Shown here piece after piece: positions 15,980-22,689 of a stretch of DNA of 22,804 nt. The DNA lies in assembly GCA_027294815.1 (NCBI GenBank), contig JAPULP010000071.1, forward strand, positions 1-22,804, given 5' to 3'. The position numbers were made by a program, and so were the translations under genes. The number at the start of each line of letters is the position of its first letter. Position 1 is the first letter of the stretch. This DNA is from Gemmatimonadota bacterium. Its GTDB lineage: Bacteria > Gemmatimonadota > Gemmatimonadetes > Gemmatimonadales > GWC2-71-9. A model generated the notes under the pieces. The model had not been told where the DNA came from. It saw only the letters and a list, made by a program, of their open reading frames with translations, and ran no database searches.

Positions 15980-16637
15980 GATCGTCTGCCTGACGAACGG
16001 AGCATTTGCCGAGAACTGCTATCTCGTGGCGGATCGCCAGTCGGGCGACGTGGTGATCGTCGATCCCGGAGAGGAAGCCGATCTCTTTCTGCGACGCATC
16101 GAAACGGAGGCGTGGACCCTTCGCGCCATCTGGCTCACCCATGCCCATCTCGACCACATCGCCGGCGTCGCGCACGTCGTCAACGCGACGCATGTAGACG
16201 TCTACCTGCATCCGGACGACCGTCAGCTCTACGACAGCGTCTTGGAGCAGGCCAAGTGGTTGGGTGTCGAGGTCGAAGCGGCCCCTGCCCCTGCCCCTGC
16301 CCCTGCCCCTGCGCCCAGTCAATCTCTTGCGAGTGGCGATACGGTGACGGTGGGCGATTGTGCGTTTACCGTCGCACACACGCCGGGGCACAGTCCGGGG
16401 AGCGTGACATTCATTGGTGACGGAGTGGCCCTGGTGGGCGATGTGTTGTTCGCGGGTTCCGTTGGCCGGGTGGATCTTCCAGGTGGGGACGGCGCCACGT
16501 TACTCAATAGCATCAATCAAACATTGATGTCCCTGCCGGATGATACCATTGTGTACCCGGGTCACGGTCCGCCCACGACCGTCGGCCAGGAGCGAAGGAA
16601 CAATCCTTTTGTGACGGGGGCCATTCCGCTTGAGTGA
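15966..16637 (+). CDS. MBL-fold metallo-hydrolase (glyoxalase II-like)
   Basis: A 223-residue metallo-beta-lactamase-fold protein. Two-metal ligands are all present: H59-x-H61-x-D63-H64 (THAHLDH), H142 (TPGHSPG), D159 (VGDVLF) and H200 (YPGHGP). The GSVGR and ERRNNPF blocks are typical of small glyoxalase II-like hydrolases, acting on thioesters or related substrates; the exact substrate is unknown. A loop at about 105-117 is an Ala-Pro repeat encoded by a hexanucleotide repeat. The start is a TTG at 15966 inside trxB, with AAGGAGG and AAAGG upstream, so translation should be coupled to trxB. No better start is seen. Confidence 0.88.
   Translation: MAQPEIVCLTNGAFAENCYLVADRQSGDVVIVDPGEEADLFLRRIETEAWTLRAIWLTHAHLDHIAGVAHVVNATHVDVYLHPDDRQLYDSVLEQAKWLGVEVEAAPAPAPAPAPAPSQSLASGDTVTVGDCAFTVAHTPGHSPGSVTFIGDGVALVGDVLFAGSVGRVDLPGGDGATLLNSINQTLMSLPDDTIVYPGHGPPTTVGQERRNNPFVTGAIPLE
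16281..16310 (+). repeat. hexanucleotide tandem repeat encoding Ala-Pro
   Basis: Five perfect copies of GCCCCT sit inside the MBL hydrolase gene. The six-base unit keeps frame, so copy-number change would lengthen or shorten an (Ala-Pro)n loop without breaking the protein. Confidence 0.9.
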
Positions 16638-16818
16638 CGGCACAGTCGGACGGTCGGAAAATTGGACAGTCGGACAGACCGGCGTCGCGGTCGAAGAAGC
16701 AGACCGCCCAACTTGCATGCGATGCGGATTCGAAGTGCGGTCGAAGCCCTGGGGCTGCAAGAACCCCTGTGCGAACTGCCGGTTTGTCTATCCGTTGGGG
16801 GATTGCTCGGATGGCTAG
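16630..16818 (+). CDS. small zinc-ribbon-like protein
   Basis: A 62-residue protein. From residue 29 it has C29-M-R-C32, then W41-G-C43-K-N-P-C47-A-N-C50 and ends YPLGDCSDG. The WGCKNPC-x2-C and YPLGDCSD blocks match, as far as I remember, a small conserved uncharacterised protein found in several phyla; this has not been checked. The cysteine spacing suggests one zinc site. A TTG at 16630, overlapping the MBL stop, keeps the first CxxC. An ATG at 16717 would drop Cys29 and leave 33 residues. The stretch between 16638 and 16680 is repeat-like, so the N-terminal third may be an insertion or untranslated. Confidence 0.62.
   Translation: MSDGTVGRSENWTVGQTGVAVEEADRPTCMRCGFEVRSKPWGCKNPCANCRFVYPLGDCSDG
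16642..16675. repeat. short direct repeats of ACAGTCGGAC
   Basis: Exact 10-base copies lie at 16642-16651 and 16666-16675, with a related GGACGGTCGG between. The pattern recalls interspersed CAGTCGGA-type intergenic repeats of GC-rich genomes. It falls at the 5' end of the zinc-ribbon gene. Confidence 0.6.
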
Positions 16819-16847
16819 CAACGGGCGGTAGGGCGGTAACCACCCGA

Positions 16848-16886
16848 ATATTCAATATTCAATATCCAATATTCGATATTGGATAT
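16848..16886. repeat. AT-rich repeat with a perfect palindrome
   Basis: Tandem AATATTC-like units lead into an 11-bp perfect inverted repeat (ATATCCAATAT at 16862-16872, ATATTGGATAT at 16876-16886) with loop TCG. It is a sharp AT island in a GC-rich window, 12 bases beyond the 3' end of the tRNA. It could act as the tRNA transcript end, but the T-run expected of a terminator is absent. Confidence 0.8.
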
Positions 16887-16897
16887 CCCGCAGGTAA

Positions 16898-16981
16898 TGC
16901 CGAAGGGGGGATTCGAACCCCCAAGGGCTTGCGCCCACTGCGCCCTGAACGCAGCGCGTCTACCAGTTCCACCACTTCGGC
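16898..16981 (-). tRNA. trnL: tRNA-Leu (anticodon CAG)
   Basis: An 84-base tRNA on the minus strand. The acceptor arms GCCGAAG and CTTCGGC pair perfectly with discriminator A. The anticodon stem CTGCG/CGCAG holds loop TTCAGGG, giving anticodon CAG, which reads CTG. The long variable arm GGGC-GCAA-GCCC is the class II shape of Leu tRNA, and the T-arm is GGGGG-TTCGAAT-CCCCC. CCA is not encoded. It reads the favoured Leu codon of a GC-rich genome. Confidence 0.97.
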
Positions 16982-17004
16982 AGGAACGTTCCCGGGAAGG
17001 CCGA

Positions 17005-17033
17005 ATAATAGAAAGGGGGGACAGGGGCGGCAA
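17005..17033 (-). promoter_or_regulatory. promoter for tRNA-Leu
   Basis: On the minus strand TTGCCG (17033-17028) and TATTAT (17010-17005) are separated by exactly 17 bases. Transcription would begin near 16998, a short distance before the tRNA 5' end. The -10 matches the consensus at five of six bases and the -35 at four of six. Confidence 0.55.
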
Positions 17034-17041
17034 GGCTATGG

Positions 17042-17070
17042 TTGACCGGCCGGAAGTTGTTATCTATCTT
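17042..17070 (+). promoter_or_regulatory. promoter for smpB
   Basis: TTGACC (17042-17047) and TATCTT (17065-17070) are 17 bases apart. The predicted transcript start near 17077 is only a few bases before the favoured smpB start at 17081, so the mRNA would be almost leaderless. Confidence 0.45.
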
Positions 17071-17080
17071 GAGTTTAGCT

Positions 17081-17560
17081 GTGTTCAGTCGTGTCTCTTC
17101 AAACGCTCGTAGCGAGCAGATCTTGGCCCGGAACCCGAAGGCTCGTCATGATTACCATATCATGGAGACCTGGGAAGCCGGGTTAGTGCTATCTGGGTCT
17201 GAGATCAAATCGGTTCGGGCGGGCAAGGTGAGCCTCAAGGGGGCGTATGGGATTCTTCGCCAAGGAGAACTCTGGTTGGAGGGTATGAGTATCTCTCCCT
17301 ACGAAAACGCCGGATATGCGAATCATGAGAGGCAGCGGCCTCGTAAGTTACTCATGCATCGTCGCGAGATCCGCCGGTTGATTGGGGCTGTGGAACAACA
17401 AGGCAACGCCCTGGTGGCCTTGGATGTTCATCTCAGCAAAGGGTACGCCAAGGTCACGCTTGCGCTTGGCAAGGGGAAAAAGCTCCATGACAAGCGCGAG
17501 ACCCTCAAGCGCAAGGACGCCGAGCGTGAGATTGCCCGCACGGTGAAGCGTCGGCGATGA
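17081..17560 (+). CDS. smpB: SsrA-binding protein SmpB
   Basis: A 159-residue RNA-binding protein that brings tmRNA to stalled ribosomes. Family blocks run in order: ILARNPKARHDYHI, TWEAGLVLSGSEIKS, KVSLKGAYG, ISPYENAGYANH, RPRKLLMHRREI, and the C-terminal KGKKLHDKRETLKRKDAEREIAR. The C-terminal basic tail that enters the ribosomal A site is intact. Start choice is uncertain: a TTG at 17042 falls on a promoter -35, while GTG at 17081 gives 13 residues before the ILARN block, as in Escherichia coli SmpB, and was preferred. No clear ribosome binding site precedes it. It ends ATGA into the amidase gene. No tmRNA gene is visible in the window. Confidence 0.93.
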   Translation: MFSRVSSNARSEQILARNPKARHDYHIMETWEAGLVLSGSEIKSVRAGKVSLKGAYGILRQGELWLEGMSISPYENAGYANHERQRPRKLLMHRREIRRLIGAVEQQGNALVALDVHLSKGYAKVTLALGKGKKLHDKRETLKRKDAEREIARTVKRRR

Positions 17561-18780
17561 TCTGGGGGGGTGGCGCGATGCTGTTGGTGGCCGCCGCTGC
17601 GCCCGCTGGGCCGAGCACCGAGCCTGAGGCGCCGGCGGCTGTGGTCATCGCGACTTCGCGGGGCACACGGGCTGTTCCCGTCTCGACCGAGCGTGGCCAC
17701 CCAGCCCTTCCGGCCGACGAATTGAGCATCCTGCTGCCCATGTCCACGCGTTGGGGCGTGGACGGTTGGATCACGGTCGATTTCGGCGGGCAGGCCTTTC
17801 GGTTTCTGTTGAACGCTCCGATCTTCGAGTTTCGCAACCGCATCATTCACGTCGTCGGTGGCGCATACATGCATCGCGACTCGCTCTTCGTACCGCTGCA
17901 GTGGTTGGCCGAGTATGTACCGCGGACGTTCCGAGAGGCCTATCGCTACGACCCGCTGGCAGCGCGCTTCGAGGAGGTTGGGATGACGCCGGTTGCGAGC
18001 CGGGTGAGTCAGCCGCCGTCGAGCGGCAGTTTCGGGGCCGCGGTTGAAGACGCACCAGCGGCGGCGAGAAGTTTGGGGCTGAAACGGAAGCACAGGGTCG
18101 TCGTCGACGCGGGTCACGGCGGTGGAGATTCCGGCACGTTGGGTGGCAATCTCGTTGAGAAGAACCTGGCTCTTGCCATCTCCAGTCTTTTACAGGAAGA
18201 GTTGGAGCGGCGCGGTATTGAAGCGGTTTTGACGCGGACAACCGACGTGCTCATTCCATGGAGTCGTCGCGCACCACGCTGCAGAGACGACTGTGACCTA
18301 TTCGTGAGTATTCACGTGAATGCCCTCGAGCGCGCTCCCGGTTACCGGAACATCGGGGGGCTCGAGACCTACTTCTTTGATTACCGCCGACAGAACGCTC
18401 CGGACCGACTCGAGCAGCGCGAGAATTCCTCTCTCCGTTACCAGCCGCAGGAGGATCGAATCTCCGACGATCCGGTCACGACGATCTTGAGCGATCTGGA
18501 AGAGAACGAGTATATGAGGGAGTCGGCCCAACTTGCTGATCTGGTTCGCGAGTATGCGGGTCGAGCGCATCCCAATGGTTCACGTAAAGTGGTGCAACGG
18601 AACTTCCAGGTCTTGAGATGGGCCACTCGTCCAGCGATCCTGGTGGAAACCGGTTACAGCACGAATCGTCGCGACGCGGAATTCCTGTCTTCGCGGGAAG
18701 GTCGGCGTCGTCTCGCTCGCGGGATCGCTGATGGAATCGTACAATACCTGCTACGTTACGAGACCATGACCAATCAATAG
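17557..18780 (+). CDS. N-acetylmuramoyl-L-alanine amidase (Amidase_3 family)
   Basis: A 407-residue zinc amidase that would cut the MurNAc to L-Ala bond of peptidoglycan. The C-terminal Amidase_3 domain starts near 178: Zn ligands H187 (DAGHGGGDSG), E201 (EKNLAL) and H253 (SIHVNA), with catalytic Glu364 (VETGYSTN). A middle insertion (about 275-325) is charged and could be the regulatory helix region seen in AmiB/AmiC. The N-terminal part (about 35-130) resembles a copper amine oxidase N-terminal-like or AMIN-like wall-binding domain. A short leader (1-18, AMLLVAAAAPA) suggests export, although basic residues before it are lacking. ATG overlaps the smpB stop. A G7 run covers codons 3-5. Confidence 0.92.
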   Translation: MIWGGGAMLLVAAAAPAGPSTEPEAPAAVVIATSRGTRAVPVSTERGHPALPADELSILLPMSTRWGVDGWITVDFGGQAFRFLLNAPIFEFRNRIIHVVGGAYMHRDSLFVPLQWLAEYVPRTFREAYRYDPLAARFEEVGMTPVASRVSQPPSSGSFGAAVEDAPAAARSLGLKRKHRVVVDAGHGGGDSGTLGGNLVEKNLALAISSLLQEELERRGIEAVLTRTTDVLIPWSRRAPRCRDDCDLFVSIHVNALERAPGYRNIGGLETYFFDYRRQNAPDRLEQRENSSLRYQPQEDRISDDPVTTILSDLEENEYMRESAQLADLVREYAGRAHPNGSRKVVQRNFQVLRWATRPAILVETGYSTNRRDAEFLSSREGRRRLARGIADGIVQYLLRYETMTNQ

Positions 18781-18783
18781 TTG

Positions 18784-20121
18784 ATGCGAGTCCGTCGAGT
18801 CCCCCCCCCCTCCTTCCTGATCCTCGCCATGCTGGGCATCGGCTGCGCCTATTACAACGGTCTCTACAACGCAAACCAACTCGCGGGCGAAGCTCGGAAA
18901 GCGGAGCGCGAAGGTCGCCGCGGCGAGGCGCAATCCCTTTGGGCTCAGGCCGCAGTAAAAGCCGAGTCCGTGGCCACGCGTTACCCCGACAGCAAACATC
19001 TCGATGATGCGCTGCTCATGCAGGGCCGCGCGCTGAGTGAGATCGGCGAATGCCGCGATGCGATTGCGCCGCTGCGACACGCCGTCGATGTCAGCGCCGA
19101 CGTGGCGCTGCGCGCGGAAGCCGGTCTGTTGCTGGGCGAGTGCCACCTCAGTCTCGGGCGCGTGGATTCGGCATGGGCGATCCTGACCTCCCTGGTCACG
19201 CACCCGGATTCTGCCGTCGCGAGCCGCGCGCATCTGTGGAGGGGCCGGGCAGCGTTGGCGGGGCAGCGGCCGGGAGATGCGCTGGCGGATCTGGATCGGA
19301 CCACGGAAGCTGACGCGTGGTTCGACAGGGCTGAGGCGTTGACGGTACTGGGCCGTGTGCGCGACGCATCCACGGCCTTGGACTCCGCGCGCCTGATGTC
19401 CTTCGACGAGGCGCGCTGGACCCGTGTGCTGGCGAAACTTGGAGCAGCGGATCCTAGCGCAGCGTCGCGGCTGGTCGACGGTCTGTTGACCCGTGACGAT
19501 CTCACGGCCGGTGAAAAAGCGCGATTGCTGATGGCGGATGCACAGCGTTGGCAGCTAGTCGACGGTGCGCATGCGGTGGAGCGTTTTTCCACCGCGGTCT
19601 CGGTGGCTGGAGACTCGCTCGAAAGACATGTGGCTCGTGCGCATCTCGCCATGGCGGAGGTGCGACGGACGACCGATCTCGATCGGATAACAGTGCTCGC
19701 CGACGAGATGGGCGAACTCATGCTCGAAGGCGGCGAGGTGGTCAACCTGGCTGGTGATTTCGCAACGATCCTCGACTGGATCGTGTTTGCGGTTGGCCCG
19801 CCCGAACCGATACACCCCGACCTGCACCTTTTCCGGAGTGCCGAAGAGGCTCGAGATTCGTTGCTGGCCCGACCACTGGCCGCACGGCTCTTCCTCACGG
19901 TTGCGGAACGCTACCCAACCTCAGTCATCGCACCCAAGGCGCTGTTGGCCGCCGCCATGGTGCGTGAGGAGATCGCAGATTCGGTGCAGGGTGTGCTTCG
20001 TCGGCTCTATGCATGGTCGCTGTACACGCGCGCCGCTGCTGGGGATTTCATTCCCGAGTATACGCACATCGAGGATTCCATCCGAACCCTCCTGAACGAC
20101 GTCATCATCCAAACGCCCTGA
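18784..20121 (+). CDS. TPR-repeat lipoprotein of unknown function
   Basis: A 445-residue predicted lipoprotein. The leader (MRVRRVPPPSFLILAMLGIGC) puts Cys at 21-22, with the CAYYNGLYNA start seen in TPR lipoproteins of Gram-negative groups. The rest is nearly all helical, with TPR-like pairs through about 30-420, such as AQSLWAQAAVKAE and ALLMQGRALSEIGECRDAI; this recalls BamD or YbgF-type scaffolds, but neither is shown. A run of ten C (18801-18810) covers codons 6-9 in the signal sequence. The ATG at 18784 was chosen; a TTG at 18781 directly precedes it. The gene begins three bases after the amidase stop and abuts pyrD, so it is probably in the same transcript. Confidence 0.82.
   Translation: MRVRRVPPPSFLILAMLGIGCAYYNGLYNANQLAGEARKAEREGRRGEAQSLWAQAAVKAESVATRYPDSKHLDDALLMQGRALSEIGECRDAIAPLRHAVDVSADVALRAEAGLLLGECHLSLGRVDSAWAILTSLVTHPDSAVASRAHLWRGRAALAGQRPGDALADLDRTTEADAWFDRAEALTVLGRVRDASTALDSARLMSFDEARWTRVLAKLGAADPSAASRLVDGLLTRDDLTAGEKARLLMADAQRWQLVDGAHAVERFSTAVSVAGDSLERHVARAHLAMAEVRRTTDLDRITVLADEMGELMLEGGEVVNLAGDFATILDWIVFAVGPPEPIHPDLHLFRSAEEARDSLLARPLAARLFLTVAERYPTSVIAPKALLAAAMVREEIADSVQGVLRRLYAWSLYTRAAAGDFIPEYTHIEDSIRTLLNDVIIQTP
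18801..18810. repeat. C10 homopolymer in the TPR lipoprotein signal region
   Basis: Ten C in a row lie 17 bases after the start codon. At this length the gene is in frame; loss or gain of one C would shift the frame before the lipobox. Homopolymers are also frequent sequencing-error sites. Confidence 0.9.
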
Positions 20122-20988
20122 ATGATCGCTGCCTTCGATACCTCGTTTCAGAACCCGATCCTTCTCGCGGCAGGCACGGCCGGATTTGGCAGGGAGGTTG
20201 CCGGGGTTATCGATCTCGAGAGTTTGGGTGGGTTGATCACCAAGGCGGTGAGCCCGGAGCCGCGACACGGCAATCCCAGCCCGCGGGTGGCGGAGTTTCC
20301 GGGCGGCATGCTCAACTCCGTCGGTTTGGCGAACCCCGGACTGGAGCAGGTAGCCCAGGTCGAGTTGGATTGGTTGGAGGAGCACCTCCACCGGGCTCGC
20401 GTGATCGTCAACGTCGTCGGCGACCAGCGCGACGATTACGTGGATGTGGTCCGCAAGCTAGGGAGTCGAACGGTCGTAACCGCATTCGAGCTCAACGTTT
20501 CCTGTCCCAATACCGAGCGAGGGGGTGAAGAATTCGGTGCAAACAATGAGGTGCTCGCCGACCTGGTGAGCGCCTGCCGGACCGCGACGGACAAACCGAT
20601 CATCGTGAAGCTGGCGCCGACCCTCTCGGACATCGCGGCCACCGCGGAGGTCGCGGCCGAAGCCGGCACCGACGGATTCTCGGTAGTGAACACGATGCCC
20701 GGCCTGCTATATCGGGAGCACGGAGGCGAACACGAACTCCCTACGCGGTTGGGAGCCGGCCAGGGGGGGGTCAGTGGACCGGCGCTCCTCCCGATCGGCG
20801 TGCTGGCGACGCGGAGGGTCCGTGAGAGAACCGGGTTGCCGGTAATCGGCATTGGAGGCATATGCACCGCCGAAGACGTCAAGCAGTACCTGGACGCCGG
20901 CGCGGTGTTGGTGGCGGTGGGCACGGCGGCTCTGGCCGATCCACGGTGTCCGGAGCGTCTCGCTCGCGCATGGGGCACCGTTGGCTGA
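20122..20988 (+). CDS. pyrD: dihydroorotate dehydrogenase, catalytic subunit (class 1)
   Basis: A 288-residue FMN enzyme of pyrimidine synthesis oxidising dihydroorotate to orotate. The class 1 catalytic Cys128 lies in ELNVSCPNT, the FMN-contacting Lys41 in LITKAVS, and GAGQGGVSGPALLP and GIGGICTAED are typical. The lack of a long N-terminal extension and use of Cys rather than Ser mark a soluble class 1 enzyme, most like 1B, which normally pairs with PyrK; no pyrK is in the window. The ATG at 20122 directly follows the previous stop. The gene overlaps pyrF by eight bases. A G8 run (20763-20770) encodes the conserved GQGGV and is in frame. Confidence 0.94.
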   Translation: MIAAFDTSFQNPILLAAGTAGFGREVAGVIDLESLGGLITKAVSPEPRHGNPSPRVAEFPGGMLNSVGLANPGLEQVAQVELDWLEEHLHRARVIVNVVGDQRDDYVDVVRKLGSRTVVTAFELNVSCPNTERGGEEFGANNEVLADLVSACRTATDKPIIVKLAPTLSDIAATAEVAAEAGTDGFSVVNTMPGLLYREHGGEHELPTRLGAGQGGVSGPALLPIGVLATRRVRERTGLPVIGIGGICTAEDVKQYLDAGAVLVAVGTAALADPRCPERLARAWGTVG

Positions 20989-21658
20989 GGTCATTGTAGC
21001 CCTGGACGTCGATTCGGCCGACGAGGCGCTGGGCCTGGCCGACCGGCTGCCCGATCTGAGATGGGTCAAGGTCGGCCCGATGTTGTTTCTCCGCCACGGA
21101 CCCGCAGTCATCGGTGAACTAAAGAACCGAGGTGTCTCGGTGTTCCTGGACCTCAAATGGCATGACATTCCCAGCTCGGTTGCCGGGGCCGTCGAGGCTG
21201 CTCGGGAGTTGGGGGTGGACCTGGCCACGGTGCATGCCTCCGGGGGCAAGGAGATGCTGCAAGCGGCGGTGAGCGCCCGCGGCGCGATGCGGCTCGCCGC
21301 GGTCTCGGTATTGACCTCTCACACCCCCGAAGGCTACGCTCAGGCGACCGGACGGGAGTCCGTGGACCTGCCGAAGGAAGTTTCGCGACTGGCGGGGCTG
21401 GCCGTGGCCACCGGAATCGGGGCCATCGTGGCCTCGCCGTGGGAACTCGCCACGGTTCGACCGGTACTTCCTAACGGGACATGGCTCGTGGTGCCGGGAA
21501 TCCGACCCCCCGGTGTGGAACTGGGAGACCAGCATCGCACCGCGGACCCTCGCGCCGCCGCTGAGGCCGGGGCCACCCATTTGGTGGTCGGCCGGCCGAT
21601 CACCCAGTCCGACAAACCGGAAGTGGTGTACCAACAGATATGCGAAACTGTCGCATGA
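20981..21658 (+). CDS. pyrF: orotidine 5'-phosphate decarboxylase
   Basis: A 225-residue TIM-barrel enzyme making UMP from OMP, the last step of the pathway that pyrD serves. The catalytic Asp-x-Lys-x-x-Asp array appears as D57-L-K59-W-H-D62 in FLDLKWHDIPSSV. Other blocks are IVALDVDSADEA, VKVGPMLFL, and VVPGIRPPG with VVGRPITQS for phosphate binding. The TTG at 20981, eight bases inside pyrD, starts the protein at MAEVIVALDV as expected; a GGGG sits about five bases before it. No ATG or GTG start is available at the right place. It ends ATGA into the next gene. Confidence 0.94.
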   Translation: MAEVIVALDVDSADEALGLADRLPDLRWVKVGPMLFLRHGPAVIGELKNRGVSVFLDLKWHDIPSSVAGAVEAARELGVDLATVHASGGKEMLQAAVSARGAMRLAAVSVLTSHTPEGYAQATGRESVDLPKEVSRLAGLAVATGIGAIVASPWELATVRPVLPNGTWLVVPGIRPPGVELGDQHRTADPRAAAEAGATHLVVGRPITQSDKPEVVYQQICETVA

Positions 21659-22110
21659 TTTCGGGACGACGCGATTTGCCGTTCCGCGCTCTGGCGCTGG
21701 CCCTGCCGCTGGCCGGCATTCTGATCGGTGGCGCTCCGACCGCGGTGTCCGGCCAGCGGGACCTTGAGGAGATCGTCGAGGCGGCCCGGACCGCCTGGCT
21801 GCGTCATGACTACGACGAGTTGCTTGCCTCGAGCGATACGGTCCGGCTGCAGCTTCCGCGGATTGGTCGCCAGCAGGGGGTTCCGCCGGCTCATGCGGCT
21901 CGGGTTCTGCGGGAGTATCTCGGGTCCGCTGAGGAGATCAGCTTCGAGCTACGCCAGATCCTCTCGGCCTCGGAGGACCACCGTTACGCCCAACTCGAGC
22001 GCCGCTTTGTGGTTCGGCGAACCACCGACGAGAGGGTCGAATTGGTGTTCTTGGGGTTCCGGCGGGTGGAGGGTCGGTGGCGTCTCAGAGAGGTTCGAGT
22101 GACCTCGTAA
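21655..22110 (+). CDS. exported NTF2-like protein of unknown function
   Basis: A 151-residue protein with a clear signal peptide (basic MISGRR, then a hydrophobic stretch, cleavage likely after AVSG near residue 33). The mature part begins QRDLEEIVEAARTAWLRHDYDELLASSD and ends VELVFLGFRRVEGRWRLREVRV, a helix-then-sheet pattern like NTF2/SnoaL or DUF4783 folds. The specific family is not certain and no catalytic residues are evident. The ATG at 21655 overlaps the pyrF stop (ATGA), so it is translated with the pyrimidine genes; an ATG at 21640 would add five residues. The next genes are ribosomal, with a gap that may hold their own promoter. Confidence 0.75.
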   Translation: MISGRRDLPFRALALALPLAGILIGGAPTAVSGQRDLEEIVEAARTAWLRHDYDELLASSDTVRLQLPRIGRQQGVPPAHAARVLREYLGSAEEISFELRQILSASEDHRYAQLERRFVVRRTTDERVELVFLGFRRVEGRWRLREVRVTS

Positions 22111-22118
22111 GTCCTCAC

Positions 22119-22147
22119 TTGCGTCCAACTTACGCTCCTTCTACATT
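22119..22147 (+). promoter_or_regulatory. possible promoter of the rpmJ-rpsM-rpsK operon
   Basis: TTGCGT (22119-22124) and TACATT (22142-22147) are 17 bases apart in the 77-base gap before rpmJ. Matches to consensus are modest, so this is tentative. The gap is visibly more AT- and pyrimidine-rich than the coding sequence around it. Confidence 0.35.
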
Positions 22148-22187
22148 TACAAGCTTCGTTCAAAACGACTCTTTTTGGGGGCGCCGT

Positions 22188-22304
22188 TTGAAGGTTCGTT
22201 CCAGCATCAAGCCGATGTGTGAGTATTGCAAGGTGATCCGCCGCAAGGGTGTTACGCGGATCATCTGCAGTCGTAATCCCAAGCACAAACAGCGGCAGGG
22301 TTAA
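22188..22304 (+). CDS. rpmJ: 50S ribosomal protein L36
   Basis: A 38-residue ribosomal protein, MKVRSSIKP at the start. Zinc ligands C11, C14, C27 and H33 are all present, so this is the zinc-binding (C+) form. The start is a TTG at 22188; no ATG or GTG is available at the correct position, and a G-run (22177-22181) precedes it about seven bases away. Family length is 37-38 residues, which fits exactly. It lies two bases before rpsM, in the usual order of the end of the spc/alpha region. Confidence 0.95.
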   Translation: MKVRSSIKPMCEYCKVIRRKGVTRIICSRNPKHKQRQG

Positions 22305-22306
22305 TC

Positions 22307-22687
22307 ATGGCGCGCATTGCAGGCGTCGACCTTCCGCGCGAAAAATGCGTGGGTGTGGCGTTGACGTACATCTACGGTGTTGGTGTGCCGACGTCCCAAC
22401 GCATCCTCGCACAAACAGCAGTAGCACCGCAGACGCGCGTCCGCGATTTGTCGGATGCGGAGGTGGCGCGCTTGCGGCAGATCATCGAGCGTGACGTAAA
22501 AGTTGAAGGCGCCCTTCGCACCGAAGTGGCGATCAACATCAAACGCTTGATGGATATAGGCAGTTACCGCGGCATCCGTCACCGGCGCGGGTTGCCGTCA
22601 CGTGGGCAGCGGACGCACACGAACGCGAGAACCAAGAAGGGGCCACGCCGCGCCATCGCGGGCAAGAAAAAGGTCATGAAGAAATAA
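22307..22687 (+). CDS. rpsM: 30S ribosomal protein S13
   Basis: A 126-residue protein of the small subunit head that contacts the P-site tRNA and the 50S subunit through its C-terminal tail. It starts MARIAGVDLPREK and has YIYGVGVPTSQRIL, then GIRHRRGLPSRGQRTHTNARTKKGPRR, which are standard S13 blocks, and a basic C-terminus. The ATG at 22307 has AGGG about seven bases upstream. It follows rpmJ by two bases and precedes rpsK by two bases, so the three are surely co-transcribed. Confidence 0.97.
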   Translation: MARIAGVDLPREKCVGVALTYIYGVGVPTSQRILAQTAVAPQTRVRDLSDAEVARLRQIIERDVKVEGALRTEVAINIKRLMDIGSYRGIRHRRGLPSRGQRTHTNARTKKGPRRAIAGKKKVMKK

Positions 22688-22689
22688 GT

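Noticed and set aside
16840..17000. Genomic island inserted at tRNA-Leu
   Set aside because: No integrase, no repeated tRNA end and housekeeping genes on both sides; only a short AT-rich repeat is present.
16879..17112. 77-residue plus-strand open frame across the tRNA gene
   Set aside because: It reads through the tRNA-Leu sequence in antisense and its translation has no domain; tRNA antisense frames commonly give such ORFs.
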